Shown piece by piece: positions 34,857-51,185 of a DNA stretch of 64,000 nt. This DNA comes from Golubevia sp. BC0850 (lineage: Eukaryota > Basidiomycota > Exobasidiomycetes > Golubeviales > Golubeviaceae), in assembly GCA_012976225.1 (NCBI GenBank), contig JAAVVG010000047.1, positions 1-64,000 of the forward strand, in the 5' to 3' direction. A program made the translations under genes and the position numbers. Positions within the stretch are counted from its first letter, which is position 1, and each line of letters opens with the position of its first letter. The notes beneath the pieces are model-generated. The model saw nothing but the letters and a program-made list of their open reading frames with translations. It had not been told where the DNA came from and searched no databases.

Positions 34857-37800
34857 CTAATCACTCGAGATATCCACCAGATTGCCTGCAACTTTAGATT
34901 TACTGTTTTTCGGAGAGCTTGAAGAGGGCGAATCAAAAGCTTCCCTGGCTGAAGGTCTTTTCAGCCTGAACTTTGATTTTGTCGATGAGATTGGTCCAGA
35001 AGCTGTACTTCGACCTGTTCCGACTGCGTTGATAGAGCTTTTCGATGGAGTTTGAAGGCCAGCTGCTAGTTCCTCAGTTGTGCTAGATGGAGGTGGTGGC
35101 AAAGAAGGAAGAGATTTGGCGGGGCGAATCTTGACTAGAAGTAGGAAGAAGAAGGAAAGCGAAAAGAAGCCTGGGAAAAGGAAGAGTGGAACGTACATAA
35201 GGATCAGCCAGAAATCAAAGCAAGGGTAAGCTGGCCTGGTTGGTGCTAGAAACAGGACTCACAGACTGCCAATACAAAGATAGACTCAGAGAATGTATCT
35301 ACCGTCTTCACGAAGAGCATCGAAAAGAGAATGGGGCCAACCACACTTCCAGAGATTCCAGATACGATGGACCAAGCTCCCAATAGTTTGCCAGCATCCG
35401 TTTCCTTTCGAAGAATGTTGAGGGCTAGACTCGAGCACGCTGCTCCGCCGCCACCACCAAGACTTGACAAGGCCGTAGCGACGCAGAAGACAACTGGACC
35501 GCTTCCAAAGGCCATCGCCGAGTAGCACACCATCATCCAAAAGAGGGAGAATCTGGCCAATTTGAGATCAAAGGAGGAATCGTGAAGCATCTTGACATGC
35601 TTCGCTCTTTCGGCCCAAAGGTCGTGAAGCTCCTTGTTGGCCGCTGACTGAAGTTGCCTTCGATTTGAGGAAACGGAATCTCCATCTCCATCTCCGGATC
35701 CAGGCAGTCGAATGTGGCTGTCGCTATGATCGTTGAAGTTGGCAGAAGAGAGCGATTCGTCCTTGGCAGCGTTGAGATAGTCGACCACCTTGACGCTCTT
35801 GTTCTTGTGGAAGATTTTGACTCCTAGAGGTAGGATGAAGACGAGAGCGATCACTCGACTGAGAGCAGCTAGACTCAAGAAGAGTCCGATCTCACGAGGT
35901 CCCCATCCATACTTGTGTTGAGAATACAGTGTCTTTGCACTCAAGACTCCATAACAACCAGCTTCGACACCGTAGGCCGAGGAGAGGAAGAAGAGGTTCC
36001 AGTCCCTCGGTCTGGCCTTCGTTGGAATTTGCGGTTGAGGTTCGTCGGTGAAGAGTGGATGGGGTGACGGTGGAACTGGGTGGAGGTCTGGAACATAAGA
36101 GACTGAAATATGAGAGGAAGAAGGTACTCTTCCTTTCGGAGTTGATGGCCTCCCAGTCTCCAAGTCCTTGGCGGCTCCTTCAGCTTCTTCTCCTTCTCCC
36201 TCCACGTTGGACAGAAGTGGCTCCTCTTCCGGCTGCGTCGATTCGATTCTTCTTCCTCTGACGCTGGCGCTCCTACTTGAGGCTCCTTGAGCGTAGCGAC
36301 TCAGTCCATGAGCAACCAGCTGATTGGTTTCTTCCACTTGAACCTTTCGTGGGAGCAGCATCGCCATGGGGTGAAGAGGCGTGAAGATGTCGTGAGCCAT
36401 AAACTTCCTGAAAGCTCTACGGAAGTGAGACATGTTTGAGCGAGGAGAGCGATTCCTAGAGAGGGAGCGATCCTGCTCAGAGTTGATTGTCGCTTCTTCA
36501 TCTCTTTCTCCTTCCCTGCCTTTCGTTACCGCCTTCCGAGCTTCCTTCAATTCTTCGTGCTCTATCCTTGCTGCCTTGCACTTTTCGGGCGACAGGCTTT
36601 CGGGAAGAAGGAAGATGACGAAAAGGAGATAGAAGACGTGTGACAGTCCAGCTATGTAAAAAGCTGAAGATAGATCGTGAGTCTTGTTGACCAGGAATCC
36701 ACCTGTCAAGATGAGAATCATTCGTAAAGGACAAAGTCAGCAAGATTGGTCGAAAATCAAGTCGGAAGCAGTCGAAACGACCTACCGAGAGATGGACCTA
36801 GACGAGTGAGGGAGAAAAGGGAATGACGGATTCAGAAAGATGAATGAGATGAAAAGGCAAGCTTCCTCAGTGCTGACTATTTCCTAAAGTCGCTTTTCTC
36901 ACCTAGCAAAAGACCTGCGAATGCAATGCCGGCAAAGGTGGTGAAGACTGTAGCTCGACTGGATCCAGTAGGAGTCGTGTCTGCCAAGTAGGCTTGATGA
37001 GCAGCAATCAAAGTAGAGAAGCCACCAAGAAGTCCCTCTACGACGTTTCCAACGACCAGTAGAGAGGACTTCATTCCGAACAGCTCTCCGCCTCTGGAGG
37101 TGAAGATGACGGCTGCATCTGTTACTACCATCCCAACGACAGTGATGGCTTTTTTGTAAAAAGAAGGGGGATTCGGTTAGATCAAATCGCTCAAGCACCG
37201 ACAGAATCTTCTCCCAGCCCATTCAAGACTCACTGAGAACAAGAGTCCTTCCACGTCTGTCGGACAGAGCAGTCCAGAATCCAGTGGTTGCGACAGATAG
37301 AAGACCCATGGCCAGAGTCATCTTGAGCTGAAGAGCTGTCGAGAGAGAGACGACTAGTGATGACTTCCTACACCTTTCCGCTCTTGAAGGCGGGGTTTCT
37401 CCTGGCACTCCCGGGGTGGTTGAGTTGGAGAGATCACTTGCATCGACATCGACTAGAGTTGAGATCTTGAGATCTGAAGAAATTGTTGCTGGTGAGATCA
37501 TAGCATTGAAGACCAATCCGAAATCTTTCGGAGCTCTCTCTCCGTTGCTTTCACGCCGCCGCGTGACCGTGAGAGTTTTCTGAGAGTAATCAGCCGAGAC
37601 AGCTGAATCTAGAGTGATATGTTGCTGAAGGGTGAATCTTGGAGATGTGACCAGACTCTCTGATGAGTGTGAACCAAGAGTGAACGGGAAAACGTCTCCA
37701 ACGTCCATCGACTCGCGGGGGATGACTTCCTCACAGACCAACTGAAGGTAGAGTTCTGCTCTTGGAGCCATTGCCATTCCAGCCTGAACGAGTGGCGAGG

Positions 37801-38405
37801 AAGGGAGAGAGGGCAAGGATGAGGGTTTGTAAGCTTATCAAAAAGCTTCCTCCCGAATTTTTCTCCTCTCTGAGTCTAAGCTTTTGATCTGACCATCGCC
37901 CTTTCTCTCCTTCAAGAATAACTCCAACTTCAATCGATCTACTCACAGTCATAGCTAGGATGAAGGCACACGGTCTGAGCCATAATTCTGAAGGTCGCTT
38001 GTGCCAGGGTTTTCTTTTCAGCCAATCGTCCAGTTCCTCCTCTTCATCATCCGATTCACTATCTCCTTCATCTTCCTGTTGTTCCTGCAGGCTATCTTCC
38101 AGGTTTGCTTGAGGCTGAGATGAAGTTGAGGCAGAGATTGGGGTGGTGGCAGGTTTATCGTTGGCCAATCTAGCTCCTCTTTCAGCATCATCCCAACGGT
38201 AGATGAGGTCTGTTCCAATTGTGCTAGCAGAATCGAAGTCCATTGGAACTCCAAAGGCATTACTTGTGTGAGTGACTCCAGGCATAGGTTGAGGCGGATG
38301 TGAGGAATGATTAGAGGTAGTTGAATCTACTCGACTTCTGCCCTTGCTTCTTGAATTTGATCTTGACATCCCAGATGAAGATGCATGAGAGTGACTTCTC
38401 TGCAT
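34857..38405 (-). CDS. Major facilitator superfamily transporter with large cytosolic inserts
   Basis: A probable proton-coupled antiporter; the substrate is unknown. Exons 37947-38405, 37234-37783, 36903-37148, 36786-36797 (12 nt), 35263-36702 and 34857-35230 sum to an exact frame of 1026 residues. Each junction restores MFS sequence: SDRRGRTLVLTITVVGM (motif A-like) and, across the micro-exon, GLLLGPSLGGFL, a textbook GxxxGPxxGG motif C typical of the drug:H+ antiporter class. The N-terminus is a Ser-rich cytosolic region, and a charged loop of over 200 residues separates the two halves. The second half has clear membrane segments (YGVEAGCYGVLSAKTLYS, VIALVFILPLG, LLGAWSIVSGISGSVVGP). The last junction needs a very short intron (35231-35262, 32 nt). 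The ATG at 38405 is used because no in-frame ATG was found further upstream. Confidence 0.82.
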
Positions 38406-38616
38406 CTTGAGAGTCGACGAAGAGAAGATCGAGAATGAACAGTTGGTTGGTAAGAGGGCAAGAATGGTTTCGGCGATAGCAACGTAATTCCGTGCGTGGA
38501 ATAGAGTCAACCTTTCAAAACGCTTCTTTTTCTTTCTTCATTGTACAGATCTCATTTGTTTCTTCGTTGATGTACAAAAGTATAAAGAGCAGTTGTCAGA
38601 CACAGATCGGCCACCC

Positions 38617-40243
38617 TCACTTGGAGCTCTCCTTCGCAGCAGCAGCCAACAAGACCTTGAACGCCACAGCGAAATCTGTCGGAATAAGAGATAAGAGAGA
38701 TTGGTAAACGATTCAGTTCTCGAGCTTTTTACAGATTAAAGGGGTTCAACTCGATTGGGGAGGGGCTGTTGAGGCTCATCTAGGTGTCAAATTCTCAACT
38801 CACCCTTGTCTTTAAACTGATCGTCCTTACTAATCTCCTCATATAGAGCATGAGCTAGCCTTCCTAGTGGAACTGGAGTCTGGGAAAGCTTAGAGGTATC
38901 CATAGCGAGTCCCAGATCCTTGCTCATGAGCCTGGGAATTTGGGGTAAAGGAGTTACGAAGTAGAAGTTTAGACATCTCTCGGTTCTCATCTCGACAAGA
39001 ACCGCCCCCCCCTCTCACTCACCTGGCAGCAAAACCACCTTCATAGTCACGCTCAGCTGGAGGAGAGTTTGGAGTACCGTGCAAAGCTCCTGGAACTGGG
39101 TTGTTGACTTCTGACGCCCAACACTTTCCAGTCCTGAACCCGGAGAGAGAGAGAAGAGAGAGAGAGACATATCGCTTTTCGTGAGGTCATCTGCTCTCTG
39201 CTTATTTCCTAGAGGTCAATATAGACTCACGAGGTGTTGATGATATGAGCTAAAAGCTGAGGAGAAAGTCCATGAGCAGTTCCCATAAGCATAGCCTCTG
39301 AGACTCCGAGCATCGAGATTCCGAGTAACATGTTGTTACAAATCTTAGCAATCAATCCATTTGAGTTCTTTCCACAATGAATCGCTCTAGATCCCATCTT
39401 CAAGAGGTAAGGTTCAGCTTGAGCGAAGGATTGGTTGGAATCTGATCCTACCATGAACGAGAGAGTTCCGGCTCTGGCTCCCACGACACCTGTAGACGCA
39501 AGGAAGAAGAGAGATTCAGATCCAAACGAGCAGCAGAAAGAATCAGAGCAGAACGTAAAGGACAAGGTTGAAGGGACAAAGCTCGATGTTGAGCTTGAGC
39601 TACTCACCTCCCGAGACTGGAGCATCGATCATGTCGTTCTCAGCGCCATTCCCAGCTTTTTTGATCATGGCTGCTGTATCGGTGGCAACTTTTGGATCGA
39701 GAGTGGTACAGTCCATACAGAGAGTACTTATAGAATCCGCATTCTGACCAGTTAGACCTTTCAATCCGGCTAGGATTCCATTCTCTTCCAAATAAACTGA
39801 GTTGACCTCTGGTAATACGAAGGTTCAATTGGAAAAAGTTCCCAAATTTGACGAACAATCCGAGAAAGAAAGAGAGAACGAACAGATGAGCTTGCAACAT
39901 CTAAAGAACGAAAAAAGCAGTGTGGGGGAAACGGAAACTCACGAGGAGAAGAAGGAAGCATGGTAACGATTGTTGAACTCAGACTTGCTACTCCAGCAGG
40001 TGAAGAAGCAGGTAGAATATTTCTTCCTGGAAAGAGAGAACTAGCATCGGTCAAGAATCTAGTGACGCTTGAATCGAAGGCATCGTGCACGACGAAGGCA
40101 GCTTGTGGATCATTGTTCTCTGCAAAGGTTTTGGAGGCTAGGTTCATTGCCATCTCCCTACCCATTGCACCTAATCCAATGAAACCAATGGTCTTTGACC
40201 TTTCCGTTGAGACCTTTTGGAGAAGTCTTCTGGTTGCAAGCAT
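38617..40243 (-). CDS. 3-hydroxyisobutyrate dehydrogenase, mitochondrial
   Basis: Oxidises 3-hydroxyisobutyrate to methylmalonate semialdehyde with NAD+ in valine breakdown. Six exons (39943-40243, 39608-39808, 39231-39489, 39023-39133, 38804-38931, 38617-38675) close in frame to 352 residues, near the family's about 335 plus a presequence. The start MLATRRLLQKVS looks like a mitochondrial signal. Then follow the Rossmann motif GFIGLGAMGREMA, the substrate loop DAPVSGGVVGARAGTL, the catalytic-lysine helix GLIAKICNNMLLG, the INTSTGKCWASE block and LMSKDLGLAMD. Exon junctions rebuild these conserved blocks exactly. It lies head to tail after the MFS gene (211-bp gap) and divergently from the RPA34-like gene (291-bp gap). 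Confidence 0.93.
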
Positions 40244-40534
40244 CTTGGAGAATTTAAGGTGGGGGTTGAGCTTAAATTTACCGGATTGAAGAGAGAAAAA
40301 GAGCTAGGAGGTGGTAGACAGAAGACTATAGACTATGGACTTTTCAAGATGAGTTTGCAAGAAGGAAGTTGGAGGAGAAAGAAGAGAAGAAGAAGAAAAG
40401 CTGAGGGGAACTCGATTTTGGAACACGCCGAGAAATTTGGGTCATGAGATTTTTTTTGAAGGAGCTCGATATCGAACACATCGACACTTTCAAGATATTA
40501 AATTCCTTAGAGCTACTTTCTAACTCCAATTCAA
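40244..40534. promoter_or_regulatory. Short bidirectional promoter region (HIBADH / RPA34-like)
   Basis: Only 291 bp separate two start codons that point away from each other, so the promoters must overlap or be shared. No specific motif is named. Confidence 0.5.
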
Positions 40535-41983
40535 ATGGCTAGATCAAGATCGAATAGCCAATCGTCCAGTAGCAGCAGTGGGAGCAGCAGTAGCAGTAGT
40601 AGTGGGAGTTCGAGTAGCGATTCAGCGACTCCTCTAAGTCAAGCTCGTCCAAAGCAGGCAAAAGCTCCAGCCCCGATAAGGTGAGTAAGATGTACACATT
40701 CTAAGACTAAGGAGACTTTTGGGGGATGGGATCGAGGAAAAGAAAGATAATTTCCACAGAGGCAAGCTGCAAATCCTTCCTTCTCATCCTCATTCTCATA
40801 CTTAAATGGATTGATTGGTTGTCGCTTCCTATCAACAGGTTAGGTGAAATCCCAGAAGGTTACCATCCGACTCATTTCCCGAAATCGAACTTTGATCATT
40901 CCAAGGTCTCATCTCAACAAGAAATTTGGGTGATGAAAGTTCCAACTGGAGTTTCAGCTTCATCTCTGAATGGAGTAGTTCTCAATCTTCCAAATTCCAA
41001 ATCCTCTTCATCTTCATCTGCCTCTAAGCCTATAGCCACTTTCAAAGCTCCCACCACATTCGCAAGTTCTTTAAGTTCAGAAGCTGAATTCCACTTACAT
41101 TTGACTCAACCTGATTCAAGATCTGAAGCTCAAGCTGGAACTGCTGGTGCTGAAACTCAGTTGATCACTATGGCTGGAGGTGCGAAAGCTGCTGAAGATG
41201 CTGAGAAAGCTCAGAAGAGGGCTAATGGTGGAGCTGGATTGATTAGTGGAGGTGGGAGAGAATTGCATGGAGTCAATGTGTTCTTGTCGAGTGGAGAGGG
41301 AAGAGGAAAGATGGCTAGGAGTGAGTACAAAGGAAGGAAATATTGGGATCCTGAGAGAAAGGAAGCCTTTGTGAGAGGCATGCACGGGATCGTATGGATA
41401 TTTTGCTGGGGAGAGACGTGGGACTGACTGCGTCTCGAGGTGAACCACTGATCTTATTTCTCTCTTCATTCTTCCACAGTCGACGAGTCAGCAATACGTA
41501 GAGCTCATTTGGTCCTTGCACCACCATCTAACTCCACTGTCAGAGCCATCACGGCTGATTCCGGAGAGGGTCCACAAGCGGAATCTGCAGCCACTCAAGC
41601 TGCTGAAGCTCAAGGTCTCGAGACTGGTCACAAGAGAAAGAGAGAGCAGCCTTGGAATAGAATGAGTGGGTTTTTGTGAGTTCTTTTTCCTCTAGTTTTG
41701 CCCAGGAAAAGTCATTCTTGAGTTCGAAATTGGACTTTGCTAACCTCTGCTTCTCCCTGTCTTGTCCATTAGCCATCCTTCTGGTTCAATCACAAAAGAC
41801 AGTCCAGCAAGCCTTCCAAATCCAAAAACAGAAGTCGAAGCCTCTACATCTGGATCTCAGCCTCCAGAAAAGAAGTTGAAGAAAGATGAGAAGTCATCAA
41901 CGGAAAACAAAGAGAAGAAGGACAAGAAAGATAAGAAAGACAAAAAGGAAAAGAAGGCAAAGAAATCAAAGAAAGACAAGTAG
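40535..41983 (+). CDS. RPA34-like RNA polymerase I subunit (probable)
   Basis: Rpa34 (animal PAF49/CAST) pairs with Rpa49 on RNA polymerase I and helps rRNA transcription in the nucleolus. Four exons, 40535-40680, 40839-41320, 41480-41675 and 41773-41983, close in frame to 344 residues. A Ser-rich start (about 1-48) leads to the dimerisation-like region: IPEGYHPTHFPKSNF then QEIWVMKVPTGVSASSLNG, which fits the family's Pro-Gly-Phe opening and the W-x-x-K-x-P strand. Next come GKMARIDESAIRRAHLVLAPPS and a C-terminal tail of Lys-Lys-Asp/Glu repeats, as in yeast Rpa34. Similarity in this family is low, so the call depends on architecture plus the IWVMKVPTGV strand. A different lysine-tailed nucleolar protein is possible. 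Confidence 0.6.
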
Positions 41984-42678
41984 TTACAATCGAAGTTATT
42001 TCTCTTAACAACTTCAAGTTCTTCGGCCTCTACTTTCCGTCCAATTCCATTGCTACCACCCCAACCCCAACCTACCGACTCTAGATGTACTTTTATTCTA
42101 TTCTCGCTTCATGTCTACCGCATCTTTTTCTATAGATTTTCAAGATTCAGACCTTCTCATTTTATGCAAATCTTCTGTTTCAATTTTGCAAAGTTGCTTG
42201 TTGAGTGGTCAGGCTTCCAAGACCTCTCGAAACGCTGCACGAAGAAGATCTAATACGAGAGAAAGCTGAATGGGGAGTGAAGCTTCTGTTAGGAAGGCTT
42301 CTCCTTTCGTTTTGAGTAGACAAACGTGCAAAGCAAAAGAAGAACGAACGGTGCGACTTGTAAACGACAGGTACATTTTGACTGAGAAAGCGTTTGAAGT
42401 CTAAAAAGACCCAATAAAGTCGATGCAAAAAGTAGGAGAAACGAACGTCGAGAGGAGAATCTTGGTCTTCGAGTCTTAATTTGGTGTGATTTTGAGAAGG
42501 CGATTGATGGATCGAGACTTGAAGTTGAGACCGTGATTCGAGATGGAACTCCAGGCCAGAAGAAACTGAGCTGAGCGAAGCGAAGCGCCGCGCCTATGGC
42601 TCTTAAGATCTTGAGAAAAAAGGGGAAAGTAAGTCCAGATTTGAGATTGCGAGAAGTTTTGTCGATGGCAATTTTATG
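41984..42678. other. Intergenic region
   Basis: This lies between the RPA34-like gene and F-box remnant C. No gene is seen. A GC-rich patch occurs near 42575-42595. Confidence 0.5.
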
Positions 42679-43698
42679 TCATTCCTTGTACTGAAGTCTC
42701 TCTCCTTTCCGTGTCAGATCTAACTTGCATATCTCGACTCACGTTGCTCTAGGAGCATCAGATCCTTATCTCAATGTAGTTTAGGACTGAAATTAGATCC
42801 AAGACTTCGCCTGCCAACTCTCTTAGCTCCGATAGAATTGGACACTCGTCGAAAGGCACGACTAGAGTCTTGAGTGAAATCATCCTGACACCTTCGACTT
42901 CCATTCCTGATTCCGCATTCTTCTTTCTCTGCTGCAATAGAGACAACAGCTCCTCCCATTCTCCTCATTCGTCCCGCTCGTGCCAAACGTCCAGTTCCGG
43001 TATCTTTGTAACCAATCTCAACTCGACTAATAGTGGACATCTTTCTCCTAGACTTTTGCAACCGAGAAGGTCTGGAACCCACAATCCTGAAATAGACGGT
43101 AACTCAGTAGGAGATTTCAACCCTCTGCTCCGAAAGATTAGAGTCGAGGTTGAAGGAATGATCATCCAGGGCGGAAAGCCTGAAGAGCCGTCGAGCTCCA
43201 GAACCTTCAGGGAAGGCAGTTCGAGCGGTTGGACTGCATTAGAGTGGTCCAGATTTTGACCTTCTCCCCTATTCAAGTCCAGGAGGAGATGTTTGAGCGT
43301 CTGAGCTGGTGGTTCCAACATTTTCCTCCACTCCGAAGGAGACATCGAGTACCACATGGCTGGTGATGTCAGGTTGTTCGGAAAGCTGGGAGGAGACTTG
43401 AGCAGATTGTTCCGGCTTAATGTCCATAGAACGGAAAGTGTAGAATCTTGGGGATCTCTGGGTTGAGGTTTGATGTTAACTTCTCTGACAAGGCGAACCG
43501 ATGGGTTGAAGATAAAGATATTGGAAACTCTGAATTCTGTTAACATAAGAAACTGCAATGAGAGATCTTGGACGGACTCCACCTCTACCTCCAGTCAAAT
43601 CCAATCCAAAGGCTCTCAAGTGTTTCTCTTGATTTGGAAATGACTTCCTTGAGGTAATCCAGCTGATCGACTCTCACTTCGGCTGCAGCGTGAATCGG
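42679..43698 (-). pseudogene. F-box protein, copy C (5'-truncated remnant)
   Basis: The third paralogue. On the minus strand it begins abruptly near 43698, inside the region after the F-box (copy B equivalent IHTTADVKVDQ), so the F-box itself is missing. The frame then aligns with copies A and B over LTEFRVS, NPSVRLV, NLTSPAMWYSMSPSEWRKML, PSLKVLELDG and SGLWVPDLLG. It breaks near 42965 and is open again for LLQQRKKNAES and KTLVVPFDECPILSELREL to TGA near 42758. Sequence shared with copy A continues beyond the stop to about 42679; copy B lacks this flank. Copy C is therefore closer to A in extent, or derives from the same duplication. Confidence 0.8.
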
Positions 43699-44388
43699 TC
43701 AAGAGCACGAAGCAAATTAGCAAGATCTCGCGAAAGCTTCCTTTCTGTCGAATGATCACTGCCTTTCATCGACTTTCACTCTCTTCTCCTGATTCCTCGA
43801 AAAAAATTCTCCTTTCGGCCATTTCTAAGAGACCTGAAGATGAGCGTCAATTGGCGCCAGATACCAAATGAGCCAACAATTCAAACCGCACTACGACTTA
43901 CGAGTGATATCGCTCCTGGAGTCCTGAGCTCTCCATCATTGGCAGCGCCCTGACTGCTCCTCTGGATAGAATGGAGTGCAGGTTCGGAGAGAAGATATCT
44001 ACCGGAGTGGGACAGCGCTTATGAGAGATGTTAAATGACAGAGGATGCTCATTCGCTCCAACAACCCTAGCCCTGAGTCGAGTAACTAGAGATCCTGGAA
44101 GCCAGACTAACGACCTATAGTCTTAAGCTCTCACTAAACCCACCTTTTGAGATTAGATTCGTGATTGTGACTTCTGGTCCATTCAAACTATACAGCAAAA
44201 GATCAGAGTGGTCATCAACAACGGGGACTGAAGAATAGAAGTAAGAAAATGAAAGCTGATCATTTATTTTTGCAAAAGTGAAGAGATTAGAAGGAAAAAA
44301 AAATAAGTCTAGTGGAAGAGAAGTAATTCAAGTGTGAAGCAGATGATGGATCTATGATCTTTCAGACCTTCAAAGGGAATGAAAGCGT
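43699..44388. other. Intergenic region
   Basis: This lies between the truncated end of F-box copy C and the 3' end of the eIF3j gene. I found no open frame that looks coding and no RNA gene. Confidence 0.5.
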
Positions 44389-46035
44389 CTACATGAAATC
44401 TAAGTCGTCGTCCAAAGCCTCGTCTCCATCTGCAAAGAAGGGTTGGGGTCAGTAGAGAATTGGAAAAGAGAAGGGATCAGCACGAGTAGGGGACCATAAT
44501 TCTAACCCAAGATGTGGGAAGAGAGGAACATAAATTCTACGAAAAAGAAAGGGGAACTCACAAGCCGAAGTGTCGATGCTAAGACGAGGTTTTGAAGAAA
44601 GATGTTTCAGGAGCGTTTTCGAGAAAAAGAAGGAAAGATGTTAGAAGTTGATCAGTTTCGTTTGTTGCAAAGGCTATGATGGCATCTTGGAGTCCCTTTT
44701 CAAGACAGGCAGAAAAAAAGGAAGAAATTGTTTTTTCATCTCTCCTTCGTCTCTTGCCTCAATTCCTCTGCCTTTCCATATCCAAACAGAAAACACGACA
44801 CAACCTCATCAAAAGCTCACGTATTCTTAGCACTACTAGTCCCCACGCTCTTAGGTTTTCCCTTAGCAGCCACCTTAGCAATGTTCCCTCCTCCTTTCTT
44901 AGCTTCCTTCTCCTTTCTGACTTTCTCTTCCGCAAGTTCCTTCAATTTGACGCTCATTTTCCTCATGTCAACATCTCTAAGAGGTTCAGTCAAGAGCTTC
45001 ATGAAATGAGGAGCAAAGTGTTTGTCGAAACCTGGTCTGGTGGATTGTTTCTTTAGGATTTCAGCGAAAAGAGTTGAGGAGAAGGACTCCCAATCTTCTT
45101 TTGAGGAAGGATTTGAGGATTTGAGTTTGGACAGTGGGTCGTCTGAGATTGAGAGAGATGGAACAAGAGAGAGGAGGGTGAGGATGATAAGAAAGGGTAG
45201 GGCTCTTGAGGAGGTCTGGGTCGCCTGCCTTGCATAAAGAGCCGGTGTTAGAGAGAGAATTGCAGAGAGAAGTATAGCAACTTACCTGAAGAAATCATCT
45301 TTGAAGTTCCTAACAAGTTAGCAGCATTTTCCACATCAGCTCTGATTTGAGCTTCCTTTTCTAAACGTCTACGTTCGTTTGGATCTTCTTGTTCTGATTC
45401 TTCTTCCCCGCTCTAAGAGAGCAATCGAGTTAGTTGATTGGCAGGATGGAAGGAGACAGAGGGGAAAGGAATAGTGGGGGAGATGAGACAAAGAGGAAGA
45501 AAGATTAGACCCCACCCTTGGAACAAGAAACCTCTCGAGCCAGTTCTAAAAAAATCAGATTACTTCTTTTGGCTACAACTTATGATTTGGGTAACTTTTC
45601 ATCAACCTGCAAGCCCAGCTGAGCTGTCAGTCAGTGCTATCCTTCCAACCTAAACCTTGCTCTCCTCACACGACCTATCGCTTGCCTTGATACTACTCAC
45701 ATCTAAACCCAATTCCCTCCTCCTTTTCTCCTCAGCTTCTTTCTCTGCGATCTTCTGTTTGACGGTTCCCTTCTTCTTTGCAGGAACTGGAGCAGAGGTG
45801 ACTACTTCAGGTTCTGAATCGCTGGCTTCCCAATCATCCTTCACCTCGTCTTCTGCGTCTTCATCCTCAAATTTACGACGATTAGTCATTTGTGGTAGAG
45901 GGGCTGATTTATTCGGAGGTGAATCTTCGTCTGCGGGGTGGCAGAAAGGGAGAGAGAGGTTAGAAGTGATAGCAGAGCAAGAAGGACGCAGGTTGCAGGT
46001 TGCTCGGGTTGCTCGTGCTCACCCCAATCGCTCAT
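44389..46035 (-). CDS. HCR1: Translation initiation factor eIF3 subunit j
   Basis: eIF3j is a loosely bound eIF3 subunit that sits near the 40S decoding site and assists initiation and ribosome recycling. Six exons (46023-46035, 45701-45930, 45286-45412, 44821-45142, 44562-44578, 44389-44429) close in frame to 249 residues, the usual size (human 258, yeast 265). The first exon gives only MSDWG, the classic start of the family. Then come the acidic DEVKDDWEASDSEPE, a helical KQKIAEKEAEEKRRRE, and the central domain (AEILKKQSTRPGFDKHF, KLKELAEEKVRKEKEAKKGG). The C-terminus DDDLDFM is the conserved 40S-binding tail. A 17-nt exon (IDTSA) was placed by phase. The gene is divergent from the mitochondrial IleRS, with a 240-bp gap. 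Confidence 0.9.
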
Positions 46036-46275
46036 CTTGAAAGTTGTGTAGCTGTGTAATAGAACTGGAAGTCTTAGGTCTAAGATGGACTATTCTGGTC
46101 AATAAAGGAGTTGACGTTGATGGTGATGGGTTTCGAGAGAGCCTTGGATCTCGATCCTCGACATTTTCTTCTTCTGATCCTGGCCCACTCGTCACTCCAG
46201 AATCTCATCTCTCCGGCCCTAAAGTGATCTCCCTTACTAGCTTGGACAGTCAAGAGTCAGCTAGAAAAGAAAAGG
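46036..46275. promoter_or_regulatory. Short bidirectional promoter region (eIF3j / mitochondrial IleRS)
   Basis: Two translation starts point away from each other across 240 bp, so the genes likely share promoter DNA. No element is identified. Confidence 0.5.
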
Positions 46276-50552
<4,277 letters not shown>

Positions 50553-51185
50553 TTTCCTGGATGTTTCTGATCTCAGATCTTTGAATTTGTCTTTGGCATC
50601 CACCTTTCTCTTCACCTTGTTATCCTTTGCAACGCATCAACCAATCATTGTTCACTCGCTCATCTGAAACGGAAGACCTCTGAGGGAAATTAATTCTAGA
50701 TTACGCTATCTCAGTAGCAGGTAATCGAGCTGCTATGAGAGGCCCCTCTAAAAACTCTCCAGGTGAATTTTGGAAGCTAGAGGTCCATTCGGTTGCAGAC
50801 AAACCAGACTTCGAATCAAATTCTTAGATGCTGAAATTGTTAAATCGAAATGAGTAACGGAAGGGACCTGGACAAACGCAACGAAGAGAACAAGGGGGGC
50901 GAAGAGACAAGAGACCAAAGGGTCTGAATTCAGGGGGTTTACGAAACGTGAAGTACTTTCATTCTGAAGGGGGAGAATGAAAGGGGGAGAAGTGATGGTA
51001 TGCGAACAGCAGCTCAGAGAATGACTAGAGGAAGTTTATCGTTTAAGTTTCGTTTGTTTTCCATGGAAAGGGTAAGCAAAAATACAGGTAAAGAGAGGAG
51101 CTTGAAGGAAGAAAATTGAAGAAGTCTTGATGGGTGGATATTTACTCGACTGTTCTCTAAAGACCAAATTCACAGCTCATTTTTT
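50553..51185. other. Convergent intergenic region
   Basis: This lies between the 3' ends of the IleRS (+) and homeodomain (-) genes. No gene or repeat is recognised. Confidence 0.6.
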
